Assembly (NCBI GenBank): GCA_039881045.1
Contig: JAYWVB010000016.1
Location: 310,001-374,000, forward strand
DNA length: 64,000 nucleotides
Direction: 5' to 3'
Origin: Chaetomium olivaceum
Lineage: Eukaryota > Ascomycota > Sordariomycetes > Sordariales > Chaetomiaceae
Shown in pieces: positions 10,996 to 21,527 of this stretch (position 1 is the stretch's first letter; each line of letters opens with the position of its first letter). The notes under the pieces were generated by a model. That model saw only the letters and a program-made list of their open reading frames with translations. It did not search any database and was not told the origin of the DNA. Made by a program: the position numbers and the translations under genes.

Positions 10996-12294
10996 CTATA
11001 GCTCCCGGGCCATCCAGTCTTCAATAACATCTTTACCCTTGTAGGTGACAGCCATCATGATGCCAAGCGAGTCTACGTTTGCCGGATCCGCGCGGCCTAG
11101 CATGTCTGAGAAATTCATGTGGCTGATCCACCCCGGATTTGCCTCGCCAATAGCCCGTCGCCATCTCCCAGGCGTCTTCGCTGCCCATGGCCGCATCCCG
11201 CTGGTGAAGGACATGTCAGTCACCACCGCACCAAGGCGGCAGTACCCCTGCTTTGCCATGGCGTAGATTCCCCGGATCATGAACGATGTGATGATAGTGC
11301 GCCGTACCGACTCGTTGAACAACCATCTCCGCCACGCCGAGGCAGGATCGTCGCTGGGCGTTAAATCGGCATTCTGAAAGATCTCGGCGCCCACGCGGGC
11401 TTGTAACGCCGCGGTCCACGCCGCCTGCACGGGCTCGGTCGCCTCACCGAGCGCCCGCTGGCGGATATCGCCATCGAAGAGGCGCATTATTTGGTAGACG
11501 AGCAGTGCCTGCAGCGAGGCCAGCTGCTCCATGATAGTCCAGTTACCCTGGCCCGGGCTGTACACCAACGCGGCCGCCTTGGTCTCGACGAGCTGCATAA
11601 CCAAGTCGCTGTTGGCGTCGTTCTTGGCTGCATATGCCGCCGAGACGGCGAATGCGTCCTGGAGAGCCGGCGGCAGGCCAGACAGACTGGTGCTGCTGAG
11701 TCCGAGGGCGCCAGGAACCCCACCGCCGCCGGCCATAACCCCCGTCCCCGCTAGCGCGCCCGAGACAGTATACAGTGACTGGTGGATGAAGGGCGTGGCC
11801 GTCTCGGCAACCCAGCTGCGGGGCCAGGTCCGGTATTCCTTCACGCAGTAGGCCATGCTCGCGCGCGAGATGCTGGTGTTGGCAGGGCCGCTGGCGTTGA
11901 AGAAGATTGGCCAGGGGTTGTCGCCGTAGTCTGAGACGACGGGGATCTCAGTGCTACTGCTCGCATTACTGTTACCGACCGCGCGCATATTCAGGCCGTT
12001 CACAAACTCCTGAAACGCGGACGCCCCATGGCCTGCGATGCCGACGGGCTCGGCAGCGGGCAAGACGTCTGCGAAATAGTGTATAGACAGAGCAACGTCG
12101 TGGTAAGCAGGCACGTCGGCTCCCCCTATCGCATCCCCCGTGTCTCGTTGCGCCTCAGGGTGGGGGATTTCGTAGCTGCATGCGGCTAGACCCCTTTGCT
12201 GGCATCGTCCACAGCGTGGCAGTTGTTGGTCGCACCATCGCTTGGCCTGATTACATGCAGTACAAGCACGGCGTCGAGAGTGGGTGGGCGGCAT
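10996..12294 (-). CDS. Zn2Cys6 transcription factor
   Basis: Single exon of 432 residues when started at ATG 12292-12294. The frame stays open further upstream, but the start placed just before the zinc cluster (MPPTHSRRRACTACNQAKR) is the usual arrangement. The binuclear cluster is CTACNQAKRWC then DQQLPRCGRC and AAC, with six cysteines in CX2CX6CX6CX2CX7C spacing. The rest resembles the small fungal regulators of secondary-metabolite or detoxification clusters: a region with LVYSPGQGNWTIMEQLASLQ and LFNESVRRTIITSFMI, the latter typical of this class. It should act in the nucleus. It is divergent from the OYE gene over a 506-bp region, so the OYE is the first candidate target. Confidence 0.88.
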   Translation of the reverse strand: MPPTHSRRRACTACNQAKRWCDQQLPRCGRCQQRGLAACSYEIPHPEAQRDTGDAIGGADVPAYHDVALSIHYFADVLPAAEPVGIAGHGASAFQEFVNGLNMRAVGNSNASSSTEIPVVSDYGDNPWPIFFNASGPANTSISRASMAYCVKEYRTWPRSWVAETATPFIHQSLYTVSGALAGTGVMAGGGGVPGALGLSSTSLSGLPPALQDAFAVSAAYAAKNDANSDLVMQLVETKAAALVYSPGQGNWTIMEQLASLQALLVYQIMRLFDGDIRQRALGEATEPVQAAWTAALQARVGAEIFQNADLTPSDDPASAWRRWLFNESVRRTIITSFMIRGIYAMAKQGYCRLGAVVTDMSFTSGMRPWAAKTPGRWRRAIGEANPGWISHMNFSDMLGRADPANVDSLGIMMAVTYKGKDVIEDWMAREL

Positions 12295-12800
12295 GGCGGG
12301 CGAAGGCGGGCGGGCGAAGGCGGAGACGGACGCGGGGGACCACACTGCCGTATGAGAGATAGGTAGCCTTTTCTTTTCCTCAAATGTGCTGCGCAACCGC
12401 CACGCCGCATCCCCTAGCGGAACTCCGCTTGTCTCCCTACTCATCATGCTTGGTGTCATGCCGCCTTGTCTGTCCCCGCACGGTCATCTCCACTTTGAGC
12501 GGCTCGACTGCAGTCTGCATGCAACGCTTTGATATCTGACAGTCGCTTACTCAGGTCTGATGAGTAATGAGCAGTATGTTGTGCCCATCCTGCTACGGTC
12601 TTGACATGTCCCGCTCCAGGTTGCATAGGCTAGGCAGCGATAGACGTACGGAATATGTAGCTGAGGGACAATGCTCATAAAAAGCCCCGGGCCCGTTGTC
12701 AGGACTCAGGAGTCAGGAGATCCAGCAATTCTTTTCCGTTGATCCATACATGGAACGGACCCGTCAGTAGTGGACTGACACCAAGCGACAGCAAAAGAGA
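12295..12800. promoter_or_regulatory. Bidirectional promoter between Zn2Cys6 factor and OYE
   Basis: 506 bp separate two divergent starts. A TATA-like CATAAAAAG lies near 12677, about 125 bp before the OYE ATG, followed by the GC palindrome GGGCCC. On the factor side there is a GGCGGGCGGGCGAAGGCGG tract (12297-12325). I cannot define the operator. Confidence 0.4.
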
Positions 12801-14151
12801 ATGAGTGCAGAGCAGGAATTACGGAATGACGCCGCGGAGGGTGTGCCTTTCTACACACCGGTTCAGGATCCCCCTGCCGGAACGGCTGTGACACCTCAAC
12901 CAAACGGAAAGCCATTGCCTAAGCTGTTTGCTCCCCTTCAAATCCGCGGCATGAAAATGCAGAACCGTATCATGGTCAGCCCCATGTGCCAATACAGCGC
13001 CCATGAGGGATTCCACACGCCGTGGCATACCACTCATCTCGGCGGCATCGTCCAGCGTGGTGTATGCATACCTGATTCCTTCAAATCCCCTCTCAACGCT
13101 ACCTATCTACAATATTATCCACCTTCACTGAACAACCCAGACTAACGCTGCCAACCAGCCGGGCCTGACCATGATCGAAGCAACTTCCGTGCAAGCCAAC
13201 GGCCGCATCACGCCCGAGGACTCGGGTCTCTGGCTCGACGCGCACATGGATCGTCTGCGCGAGCACACCGACTTCGCGCACAGCCAAGGCCAGAAGATGG
13301 CCATCCAGCTCTCCCACGCGGGCCGCAAGGCGTCCACCGTGGCCCCGTGGATCAACCGGGGCGCGCTGGCCCCCGCGAGCGCCGGCGGCTGGGCCGACGA
13401 CGTGGTCGGCCCCAGCGCGCTGCCCTACGACGCGCAGCACGCGCAGCCGCGCGCCATGTCCGAGGCCGAGATCGAGCGGTTCAAGAGCGACTTCGTGGCG
13501 GCCGCGCTGCGCGCCGTGCGCGCGGGCTTCGACGCCGTCGAGATCCACGGCGGCCACGGCTACCTGCTGCACCAGTTCGTCAGCCCCGCGACGAACCAGC
13601 GCACCGATCGCTACGGGGGCTCGTTTGAGAACCGCGTGCGGTTGCCGCTCGAGATCTGCGAGCTGGTTCGTGCGGCGATCCCCGCGGACATGCCGCTGCT
13701 GTACAGGCTCAGCGCGACCGATTGGCTCGAGGAGGCGGAGGGTTACCAGGGCCCGAGCTGGACGGTCGAGGAGAGTATTCGGATTGCCCCGCTGCTGGCG
13801 GAGAAGGGCGTCGATATCCTCGATGTGACGACCGGCGGAAACCACCCGCAGCAGAGGATCAAAGGGGGCCCCGGTTACCAGGCTCCGTTTGCCAAGAAGA
13901 TCAAGAAGGCGGTTGGGGACAAGATGCTGGTGGGCACGGTCGGCGCCATCGCCACTGGAACTTTGGCCGAGCAGTTGATCAGTGGTGGTACGGATGCCGA
14001 TGATGTGCCGCTGGATATTGTGGCTGTCGGGAGAGGGTTCCAGAAAAACCCCGGCTTGGTTTGGGCCTGGGCCGAGGAGTTGCAGACTTCCATCTATCTT
14101 CCGAAGCAAATAGGCTGGGGCTTCGGTGGACGAGCTACTAGACTTGCCTAA
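12801..14151 (+). CDS. NADH:flavin oxidoreductase, YqjM-class Old Yellow Enzyme
   Basis: Two exons, 12801-13061 and 13159-14151 (intron 97 bp, ACTAAC branch near 13141), giving 417 residues. TIM-barrel FMN ene-reductase of the thermophilic/YqjM class. The flavin-tuning Cys is in SPMCQYSAHEGFHTPWH, the QLSHAGRK strand supplies an FMN contact, and the active-site pair lies in EIHGGHGYLLHQFVSPATNQ followed by RTDRYGGSFENR. The FMN phosphate site is VAVGRGFQKNPG. These enzymes reduce activated C=C bonds (enals, enones, quinones, nitro compounds) with NADPH or NADH. The gene is complete. Being divergent to a Zn2Cys6 gene, with an SDR and a WrbA-type quinone reductase nearby, suggests a role in electrophile detoxification or a small metabolite pathway. 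Confidence 0.93.
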
Positions 14152-14369
14152 ATGTTCATGGTCATCACTCTGGCCTGTGTGTTTTAGACGGCAAGAAGTG
14201 CTGCGATACAAAGGTCTTGGATAGAGGTCGGTCTTGATCGCCTGGCACTCTTCCTCAACCGCTCGGAACCATTTTCTCATCCGGCCCAGTTCGGCTTACA
14301 TCGCCTCGTTGTGCAGCTAAATCTTTCTAATCTGTTCAAAGGGATCCAGAAGTGGTCCCTCTGAGGGTA

Positions 14370-15145
14370 CTATCGGTTATGCTCCGCAATTGGGTCTGAT
14401 TTAGACACTGAGAAATGAGAAAATAGGCGTTTATGTGATGATGGGGTACACCGAACATATACTCACAGGAAAGAACATGATTACACGCCAACCCAAAGCA
14501 GCAGTGGCGCATGCCGGCCGTAACACCGGGGAAGAAGACACCAAGCGCACCGTCGCCTAGGTAAGCGTCCGCAAAGCCGACATTTGAGCCGGGCAAGGGA
14601 TACGAGCCAAACCTGGACATCGGCTTGGCCTCTTTGGCCGACCTCTTTCCGTGAGAGGCCTTAAACACAACTTGACCGCGGCCAGCTAGGAGAATTGTCT
14701 GTTCTGCAACCTCGATAGCGAGGTTGGCGAATCGCTTGTCGTAGCTATGGCTAAGGTACAATTTAGAACAGACTCAGAGAAGAATATTAGTAGTTCTCCG
14801 GAAAGCTTACCTCTCCAAGACAGAAGCCAGTGCCAGAAGAATCTCAACCGATTCAGGCTGCGTCAACGAGCCCGGACGAACGGTGACCAGCAAGCTCGGC
14901 TCTGTGGGATTAAGCTCAAATCCGATGCGGTACGCGCAAAGGGAAGTTAGCACATCCGGCTTAACCTGTTCCACGGCTTGCCGGAGTCGGCCACGAAAAG
15001 TAGCCTCGGTATCGTCGCAATCAAAAGCCTCGCGGACCAGGTTGTCGTGTTCTTCGTCGATCAGAGGTTCGACAACCCGTGAGTGATAGGCCATGGCAAG
15101 GTACGGCAAAACCTCTGTTGGAGCGTGGATGGCCCCGCGACGCAC
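14370..15145 (-). pseudogene. Truncated member of a fungal protease-like hypothetical family
   Basis: Readable coding segments run from about 15145 to 14811, then 14750-14467, then 14407-14370. They are joined by two plausible introns (14751-14810 and 14408-14466, both GT-AG). The protein has YLAMAYHSRVVEPLIDEEHD, a strand TEPSLLVTVRPGSLTQPESV, then QVVFKASHGKRSAKEAKPMS and FGLACNHVLS. This order resembles a family often seen in repeat-rich parts of sordariomycete genomes, in which a C(W/F)ALTCRHV-like trypsin-type motif is followed by several hundred more residues. Here the reading ends within a dozen codons after that motif, and no credible start is seen upstream of 15145. I therefore call a 5'- and 3'-truncated relic. 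The family assignment is from memory of pattern and is tentative. Confidence 0.4.
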
Positions 15146-16303
15146 AGGAAATCATCATCTGGGCTGCCGAGGTAGATTTCCATGGTAGATGCAGAGTAAC
15201 AAAAGAGATGCGGTTATTTGCGAACTCGAAGTAGATTGGCGCAAGTACTAAGTTGTGTCGTGGTAGGTCAGCCACCTTAAATAACTGGTAGCGATCATCG
15301 ATTTTCAGAAGTGTCACTTGGGATGAAAATGGAGGGTCGAGTATCCGAAACCCCCTATCTTGAAAAGTCCCATCGTGAAAGTGAGCATATCTGGGTCCTG
15401 CAGTTAGCCGTTCAAGTAAGGTACCTTATGTTGGTGTATACATGCAAACCGTGTAATGGACGTTTATTACACCAGCTAAACAAGTCGACATCACTTGACT
15501 TCAACCTACTAGTACAATCGTTTCCCCTTCATTATCTCTGCAATGAACCATGCCGCCGTATGAGTTGCCATCCCAATATACGTTCTGTGGTCACATGTTA
15601 CGAATATGCCAGCAGGTTGGTCTTCGCGGCGTGCTCCCCCCCCCCTAGCCGTCAAGGACGGACCATCAAGGAAGGCTGGGAAGCTGATTAGTGAGCTTAT
15701 GTAGTTACATGTACCAAACGGGTACTGAGCACACTGAGGACCCCAAGGTGAGCCACCAATCAGGATGCTCGGTGAGCTAGAAGAGGTCAGTGTGATCAGT
15801 TCCACGGGGATACTGAACACACTGAACACTCAAGAATTAGATAGTATATAGTCACTCTTTCCGGACAGCTATAGGAGTTCTCTAGTTAACAATCACAATA
15901 AGAGTTCACTACAAGCTCAGGAGCCTACTCTTGAGCCAAGTCCTTGTTGTGTACCCTTTGGCTGTACCGAACCCCTTGAGAGAACACCTTTGACCGATCC
16001 AGAACCCTAACAGTACGGGTCCAGAGACAGGTTGGTCACATCACATCGACCTCGTCACGAAACAATCCACCCCGTCTTGGTAGTTGACAGTTGTATATTT
16101 GTTGCTAATCACAATATCACGCATTTGGCTGGCAAGCCGCAAGGGCCTCCCTTGACATCGTCATCCTCCGCCGGGCTGGGGTCCTTCTTTGGTTCCTCCT
16201 TCTTTTGTGAGGTGGCTGCCTCGGCAACCGTGCTCCCCTTCAGCCCGCCTTCCGACCGCCCATTAGCCACGCCGCCAATACCGTTTCCGTCGTCACCGTT
16301 CAG
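15146..16303. other. Repeat-bearing intergenic region
   Basis: Contains the solo-LTR candidate at 15726-16012 and otherwise non-coding sequence. An open frame on the minus strand at about 15317-15150 could be a remnant of the 5' part of the neighbouring relic, but I cannot support it. Confidence 0.4.
15726..16012. mobile_element. Candidate solo LTR (287 bp)
   Basis: The stretch begins TGAGCACACTGAGG and ends CCCTAACA, the TG...CA termini of an LTR. It is flanked on both sides by the same four bases GTAC (15722-15725 and 16013-16016), as a target-site duplication would be. Inside are a TATA-like TAGTATATAG at about 15842 and a CAATAAGAGTTCACT tract at 15897. No retrotransposon coding sequence lies next to it, so if real it is a recombination remnant. 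The four-base duplication is one shorter than usual and could be chance. Confidence 0.45.
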
Positions 16304-17103
16304 TTACGCACCAAAGGCCTTGGCGACCGTCTTGTAGAACTCCTCGCCCTGGATGGTGGCCAGCGTCCTCTCGTTCTCGGAAGGCTGGCGGCTGCCGTCG
16401 GAGGCGGCGAAGGTACCCGCGCCCCAGGGGCTGCCGCCGCGGGCCTCGCTCAGGTCCGTGAGGATGCCGAACGCCTTGGCGTACCCGAGGGGCACGTAGA
16501 TGATGCCGTGGTGGGCGAGGGTGCTCAGGGCGTTGATGGCGGTCGACTCCTGTCCGCCGCCCAGGCCGGCGGTGGAAATGAAGAGGCCGGCGTACTTGCC
16601 GTGGAAACCGCCCGTCGCCCACTGCTTGCCAGTCTGGTCGAAGAAGGCCTTCCACTGGGCGGGGAAGTTGCCGAACCGTGTCGGGATGCCGAAGAGGAAG
16701 GCGTCGTACTGCTCGAGCACGCTGGGATCGCTGAGCACAGGGATCTCAGACTTGGGAGGGGCGTGCATCTTGGTTAGCACCTCCTGGGGGAGGGTCTCGG
16801 GGATCCTATGTCGTTGGTTAATTCGGTCATCTATCATCTGTGTACGATACAGATGTTGTTGACGATGATGAAAGACATACTGGAAAATATCGGCAGTTCC
16901 ACCGGCCTTCTCAATACCAGCCTTCTCGGCCTCAGCAAGCTGCTGAATATGGCCATACATGGAGTACTATTGGGCAAGTTCTGTTAGCCACTGGACGGCG
17001 CTTTTCACACTTCCCGTCACCACCCGCAGTGCTGCCAAGCCCCGCGCGGGGCAGGGGAGCCGAAAACGGAACTTACAAAGACGATTGCGATCTTGGGAGC
17101 CAT
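16304..17103 (-). CDS. NAD(P)H:quinone oxidoreductase, WrbA/flavodoxin-like
   Basis: Three exons (17077-17103, 16881-16966, 16304-16805) give 204 residues beginning MAPKIAIVFYSMYGHIQQLA. The FMN phosphate loop is YSMYGHI. Further conserved WrbA blocks are YDAFLFGIPTRFGNFPAQWK (flavin ring), FISTAGLGGGQESTA, HHGIIYVPLGY and the ARGGSPWGAGTFA loop. Type IV quinone reductases carry out two-electron reduction of quinones with NAD(P)H, lowering semiquinone stress. Yeast Pst2/Ycp4 are related and peripherally membrane-associated. The gene is complete with normal splice sites. It sits downstream of the OYE and SDR genes in the redox block. Confidence 0.94.
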
Positions 17104-18562
17104 CTTGGGTAACGTTGAAACTGGATTTTTGGGAGTTCCTGGAATGGGTTTGATTTGGGAGCGGACGATGAGATGTCAATTGTTCAGATTGGTTTGTGGT
17201 GGAAGATGAGAGAGTAAACAGGTCGCCATCACAAGTGGGAAGAGCGTTCCCCGCCTACTTTATACGAAAGGCCCTGTTTTGAGAAGGGGCAACCCGCCCA
17301 GCTCGCAGGTGCCGATCCCCCCTTTGGCAGGTCAAAGGCCGCCTGTCTCGCCTGTCACCTGTGTAGGTTACCTTAGCTTCCGTTACGGCCCAGCCTGCAT
17401 TCGTCATGATCGGATAATCCACCTCAAATCACGACAGACCCCGGGCTTTCAATCCATCTCGGGGACGAAAGGAGGGGCAACCTAGGTACCTGAGTACACA
17501 AAACAATCCGAACAGCGTCCAGGGGGGCTTGATCGACACGATTAACTCCTCTGTTTGTAACAAATTCCAATACTGTGTACACGGGCATGACAGGCTCAGT
17601 TTACAGGCCAATATGCATCCACGTTGGTTGTCTGTACAGTATGCATTTCGATTTGGTGGGATGGATGGGGGTTTCCTTGTCGACGCCTGTGTTCCTGGCC
17701 ACTCCCATTACCCACTTTGGGCGTTCTGGACCCAGCAACCCCTCGCAATGGCGACATGCCCCGCTGCCATCTGGCTCCAGTTTATCTAATCGCTGAGTAA
17801 GGGCTTACAGCAAGCCTCGCAGAAGCCCACAACACAACAGAGCGAGACGGCGCACCAAGCTCGTCATTTTTGTTTGCTTGGGCGGTTCTTTGTCACACTG
17901 ACAAATTTTCGATTGATTCGCTCGGGAGTCCGTATGCTTGGCTGCAGCTGAGACAAGCTCGAAGCACGGCCTCGGAGTGGAAGCCGACACGCTGCGGGAG
18001 AATTAGAACCAATGGCAAGTCGTTCTCGTCGTTCAATGTTTCGAAGCACGGGTATTTTCTCTTCGAGACTTGCAACAACGCCGCGAGGGGGGCGGTCTCC
18101 TTTCCCGCCATGGCCTCATGGTTACATCGGGATACTGCCAGCGCGCGAGTCTCGCTTGATCGCTGTGTGGTGTTCTGTTTGAATGCGAAACCCCCGCTCG
18201 ACACCGCCGCGCTCTCTCCGCCCACGGCGCACCTTGCTGGCGGGCACGGCGGGCACGGCGGCTAGACCGCAACCTCACGAAACACCATCACGCACCATGT
18301 TACTAAGCAGCATATCATCGCTTCCTTGGCGTGCAGTGGTTATCCGGCGAGAGCTTGATGGTATCCACAGCCTTCATGTAGCATGCCGGGCCATTATTCC
18401 GTAGGAGTTATCGTGTTGACAAGCTGGGGCTGACAGGAGATAGGAACACTCCTCTCATGGGGTAAAAAATAAACGCCACCGTCGTATTATCTCTCTTCTA
18501 TTATGTTTAGTCAAAACCATCCCAGAACACCGGAACGCCTCCCTATGAGCGAAACAAAAGCG
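17104..18562. other. Intergenic region
   Basis: About 1.5 kb between the WrbA-like gene start and the end of the MFS gene. It has a CCTAGGTACC palindrome near 17480 and a GGCGGGCAC direct repeat near 18240. No gene or RNA is recognised. Confidence 0.5.
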
Positions 18563-19972
18563 TCAATGGGACGGTAAACCATCCAACGTGACCGAGATCT
18601 TAGGCCTTCCACTCCCCTTTCCGTCTGTACAAAAAAACCTTGACCCCGAGTAGAACGCCGTGGCCACGATGAGACCAAACGCAGAATACAGAATCGTTCC
18701 CAACCACTGCGGATCGTCGTTACTGCCCAGGATAGCGCCGGCGATTGGGGTACCCACGAGGATCGCAATGCCTGACACGACAAAGCACAGGCCCATCCTG
18801 GCTCCTAGTAGTCCCATATCCGGCGCGAGTCCGACAATGACGCTGGGCGTGAGGCTGACCACAGCACCAGAAAAGGCGCCGTATAGTAGCGCATATACCA
18901 CGGACCCGCCGATATCGTGGAGTCCCAGCCAGCCAAACGCCAGAACCGCGCTGGCAACGATGCACACGATGAGCATGTTCAGCGACCCGTAGCGGTCAGC
19001 GAGCGCGTTGGGGATGAGACGCCCGAAGATGGAGCCCGTGTTGAGCAGCGTGACGAGGTACGGCGCGAAGTCGTCGCTCGCCACGTTGTGCGACTTGGCA
19101 AACAGCGTGAGGTAGAAGAAGGTCACGTACAGCGTCAGGAACGCGAACAGCCCGCCCACGACGAACAAGATGTACGGCACGTCGCGAAACGCGCTGCGGT
19201 CGATTAGGGTGCGCTTCCCGGCCGGCGGCACGCGCGTGCGCATAAACACGATCGGGATGGCCGACATGGCCAGCAGAATGAAGGCGATGGTGCGCGTGGC
19301 CCAGCCGAACCCGACCCGGGGCTGCAGGCGGGTGAAGACGATGGGGAAGACGACGCCGGCCAGCGGGGAGCCGGCGCTCGATATCCCCAGCGCCAGCGCG
19401 CGGTGCCGCGAGAAGTACTGGCCCATGATGGCGGCCGACGGCAGGAAGGTCAGCCCCATCCCGATGCCCATGGCGATCCCCTGCGCCAGCATCACCTGCC
19501 AGTACGCCGTGCACAGCGACGTCATGAACTGGCCCAGCACGATCAGGAACAGGCCCACCACCAGCAGGTGCCGGAAGTAGCCCGCGTCGTAGAGCGGGCC
19601 CGCCACCACGCCCACCAGGAAGAGCAGCGCCGCCTGCGTCGACCCGATCCATGAGATGTCGGATGACGAGTGGTCCCGCAGCAGGTCGGTCTCGTAGTAG
19701 TCTTGGAACACCCCGAACGTGTTGATGATGCCCCATGTGTTGACCAGGATGGCCGCCGACCCGACTACTTGCAGCCAGGCTGTCAGGCCGCCGTCGGGGA
19801 CTTGGTCTGGGGTGGGAGGCTCGGGGCTGGCGGCACCCGCCGCGGTAGCGGTTGGGGGGGATGTGGAGGGGGTCTTTTCGTCCGGCATGTCGTCCGGCAT
19901 TTGGATGGATAGGTCCACTTCGGTCCGGTCGGACTCGGAGGTGTAGGCGGTCTTTTCCGTGTCTTTCTCCAT
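18563..19972 (-). CDS. MFS transporter, monocarboxylate-carrier (MCH) family
   Basis: Single exon of 469 residues from ATG 19970-19972, chosen because the codons upstream look like leader sequence. The acidic cytosolic N-terminus (about 65 residues) ends PDGGLTAWLQVVGSA, the PDGG(x)xAW signature at the start of TM1 in MCT-like fungal carriers. Twelve hydrophobic segments follow, with NTWGIINTFGVFQDYY in TM1/loop, the DISWIGSTQAALLF motif, YFSRHRALALGISSAGSPLAG after TM4, and GRLIPNALADRYG at the start of the second half. Fungal members sit in the plasma or vacuolar membrane; substrates include riboflavin (Mch5) and are mostly unknown. At the edge of the redox block, it could export a product of it, which is inference. 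Confidence 0.92.
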   Translation of the reverse strand: MEKDTEKTAYTSESDRTEVDLSIQMPDDMPDEKTPSTSPPTATAAGAASPEPPTPDQVPDGGLTAWLQVVGSAAILVNTWGIINTFGVFQDYYETDLLRDHSSSDISWIGSTQAALLFLVGVVAGPLYDAGYFRHLLVVGLFLIVLGQFMTSLCTAYWQVMLAQGIAMGIGMGLTFLPSAAIMGQYFSRHRALALGISSAGSPLAGVVFPIVFTRLQPRVGFGWATRTIAFILLAMSAIPIVFMRTRVPPAGKRTLIDRSAFRDVPYILFVVGGLFAFLTLYVTFFYLTLFAKSHNVASDDFAPYLVTLLNTGSIFGRLIPNALADRYGSLNMLIVCIVASAVLAFGWLGLHDIGGSVVYALLYGAFSGAVVSLTPSVIVGLAPDMGLLGARMGLCFVVSGIAILVGTPIAGAILGSNDDPQWLGTILYSAFGLIVATAFYSGSRFFCTDGKGSGRPKISVTLDGLPSH

Positions 19973-21527
19973 TGCTGCTGTTTTTATTCGGCTTGGCTGT
20001 TCGGGATGGACACGAACCGGCCGGGTGGGTATGGTCTTCGGCGCCGAAAAGCTTGTGGTATGGGGTATTGCCGAGCAGATATTAGGGGGATCCGCTGGCG
20101 CTCCGTACCTGGCCGCAGTTTGTGTGTCTTGTTCGCAAACTGAAATTTGTTTCAGCACAGCCAAGTGGTTCTTGCTCTGGTTCATGGGCCTTCCTTTCGT
20201 TTCACCGGGGACGTGGTCTTTCTTTATTTCACTCCCTGACTGAGTGCAACTCAGTTCATATAATCCGACTTTGTTCGGTTCGGGGATAATCAGGGCGTAG
20301 TGGCCCCCCAAGATGCAGTTTTCCCCCCCTCTTAGGCTGGAGAGCGGCTCGGATTCCTATCCGGGTTAGCAGGCTCGATCCGTTGGAGCCCCGGATGCTT
20401 GGTTCGGGGTTCGGCGCTTCGGCTTTGAACTTTCTGGAAGTCTTTCCTACCCCGGACGTAGGCCTTCTGGCCTTATTTTTGTTTCCTTATTTGTCAGGCG
20501 TGGTCTGAATAAGAGCCAATTCTCCTAGCACTTTATTTCGCCGATTACAGAGTAAGAAATGGCGTCGAAGGATATATCAGCCGATTTGAGGTTTCCGGGA
20601 GATACATCTACCGGGACGGCCTTGCATCTTCCACCCCACCTATACCTCGGATCCGAAATATTGGCTTTTTGTTTAGTGATACAGAGTATTGATCGCATTA
20701 GTCAACATCCCGGCCAGGCCATGACGCGATGAAGACAAGGGCGGAATCCCAAGCTTCCGTAACATGCCTCGACCGGAGCGGTAAGTGCGTATAATATGCG
20801 TATGCCCCTCTGTCGTCGGTCCGGGCCGTCGCCGGTTGACTACCGGCCCGGAAGCCGATAGCCAGGATGCGGGGCCGCTGATGCCCGTTGGAGGGTGCAG
20901 GTTCTCGGCTTTGTGGGGCTTCCGTGGGCTTGGTATGTACCTGGACATCACATGGTGACGGCTAGGTGCGGTGTTGGAGAGCGGCTATGGAAGAAGATAA
21001 CCGTTATGGACAAACATGCTTTGATGATCCGCTTGCTGACTGGTGCTCATGGTTTTGGAGTTGACCTCCCCTTCCACACCGGTGTGGATTCAGTTTGCCT
21101 GCGCTCACTCATCGAGAACCAGATATGAGACTCGAACATCTAGGTTTAAAATAAAAGGCTATCCCAGGAAAATGCAGCTAGCAAATGTATCTTTCGAGAT
21201 CGAAAATGCCAAAGGGGCGATGACATGCAGATGCACCCCGAACACATTACGTTTCTAACTCCCCCAACCAACCAACCCGAAAATCCAACCAGGTCCAACG
21301 CTCCGGGACTCCGCCACAAGCACAACATAATAAGGGAGCTATGTATATACAGATTCCGAGCCTGCCTCGGGGCCCAGGGTATTCAACCGTCCATCCCAAT
21401 GCCCGGCCCCTTTCGAACCCATCGTTTCGTTTCCCCATCACACGTCTAATCTTGGCACTTCGACCCATTAAAAGATATAGTAGACTCTTTTCCTAACACC
21501 CTCAACCCCCCCTCACCCCCCAACACC
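19973..21527. other. Intergenic region
   Basis: Upstream region of the MFS gene and downstream region of the membrane-protein gene. No feature beyond AT-rich stretches near 20460-20680 is seen. Confidence 0.5.

Noticed and set aside
13099..14280. 393-codon open frame antisense to the OYE second exon
   Set aside because: The sense strand encodes an unmistakable enzyme. The antisense frame is open because of the strong GC bias at third positions and has Arg/Gly/His-rich shadow composition.
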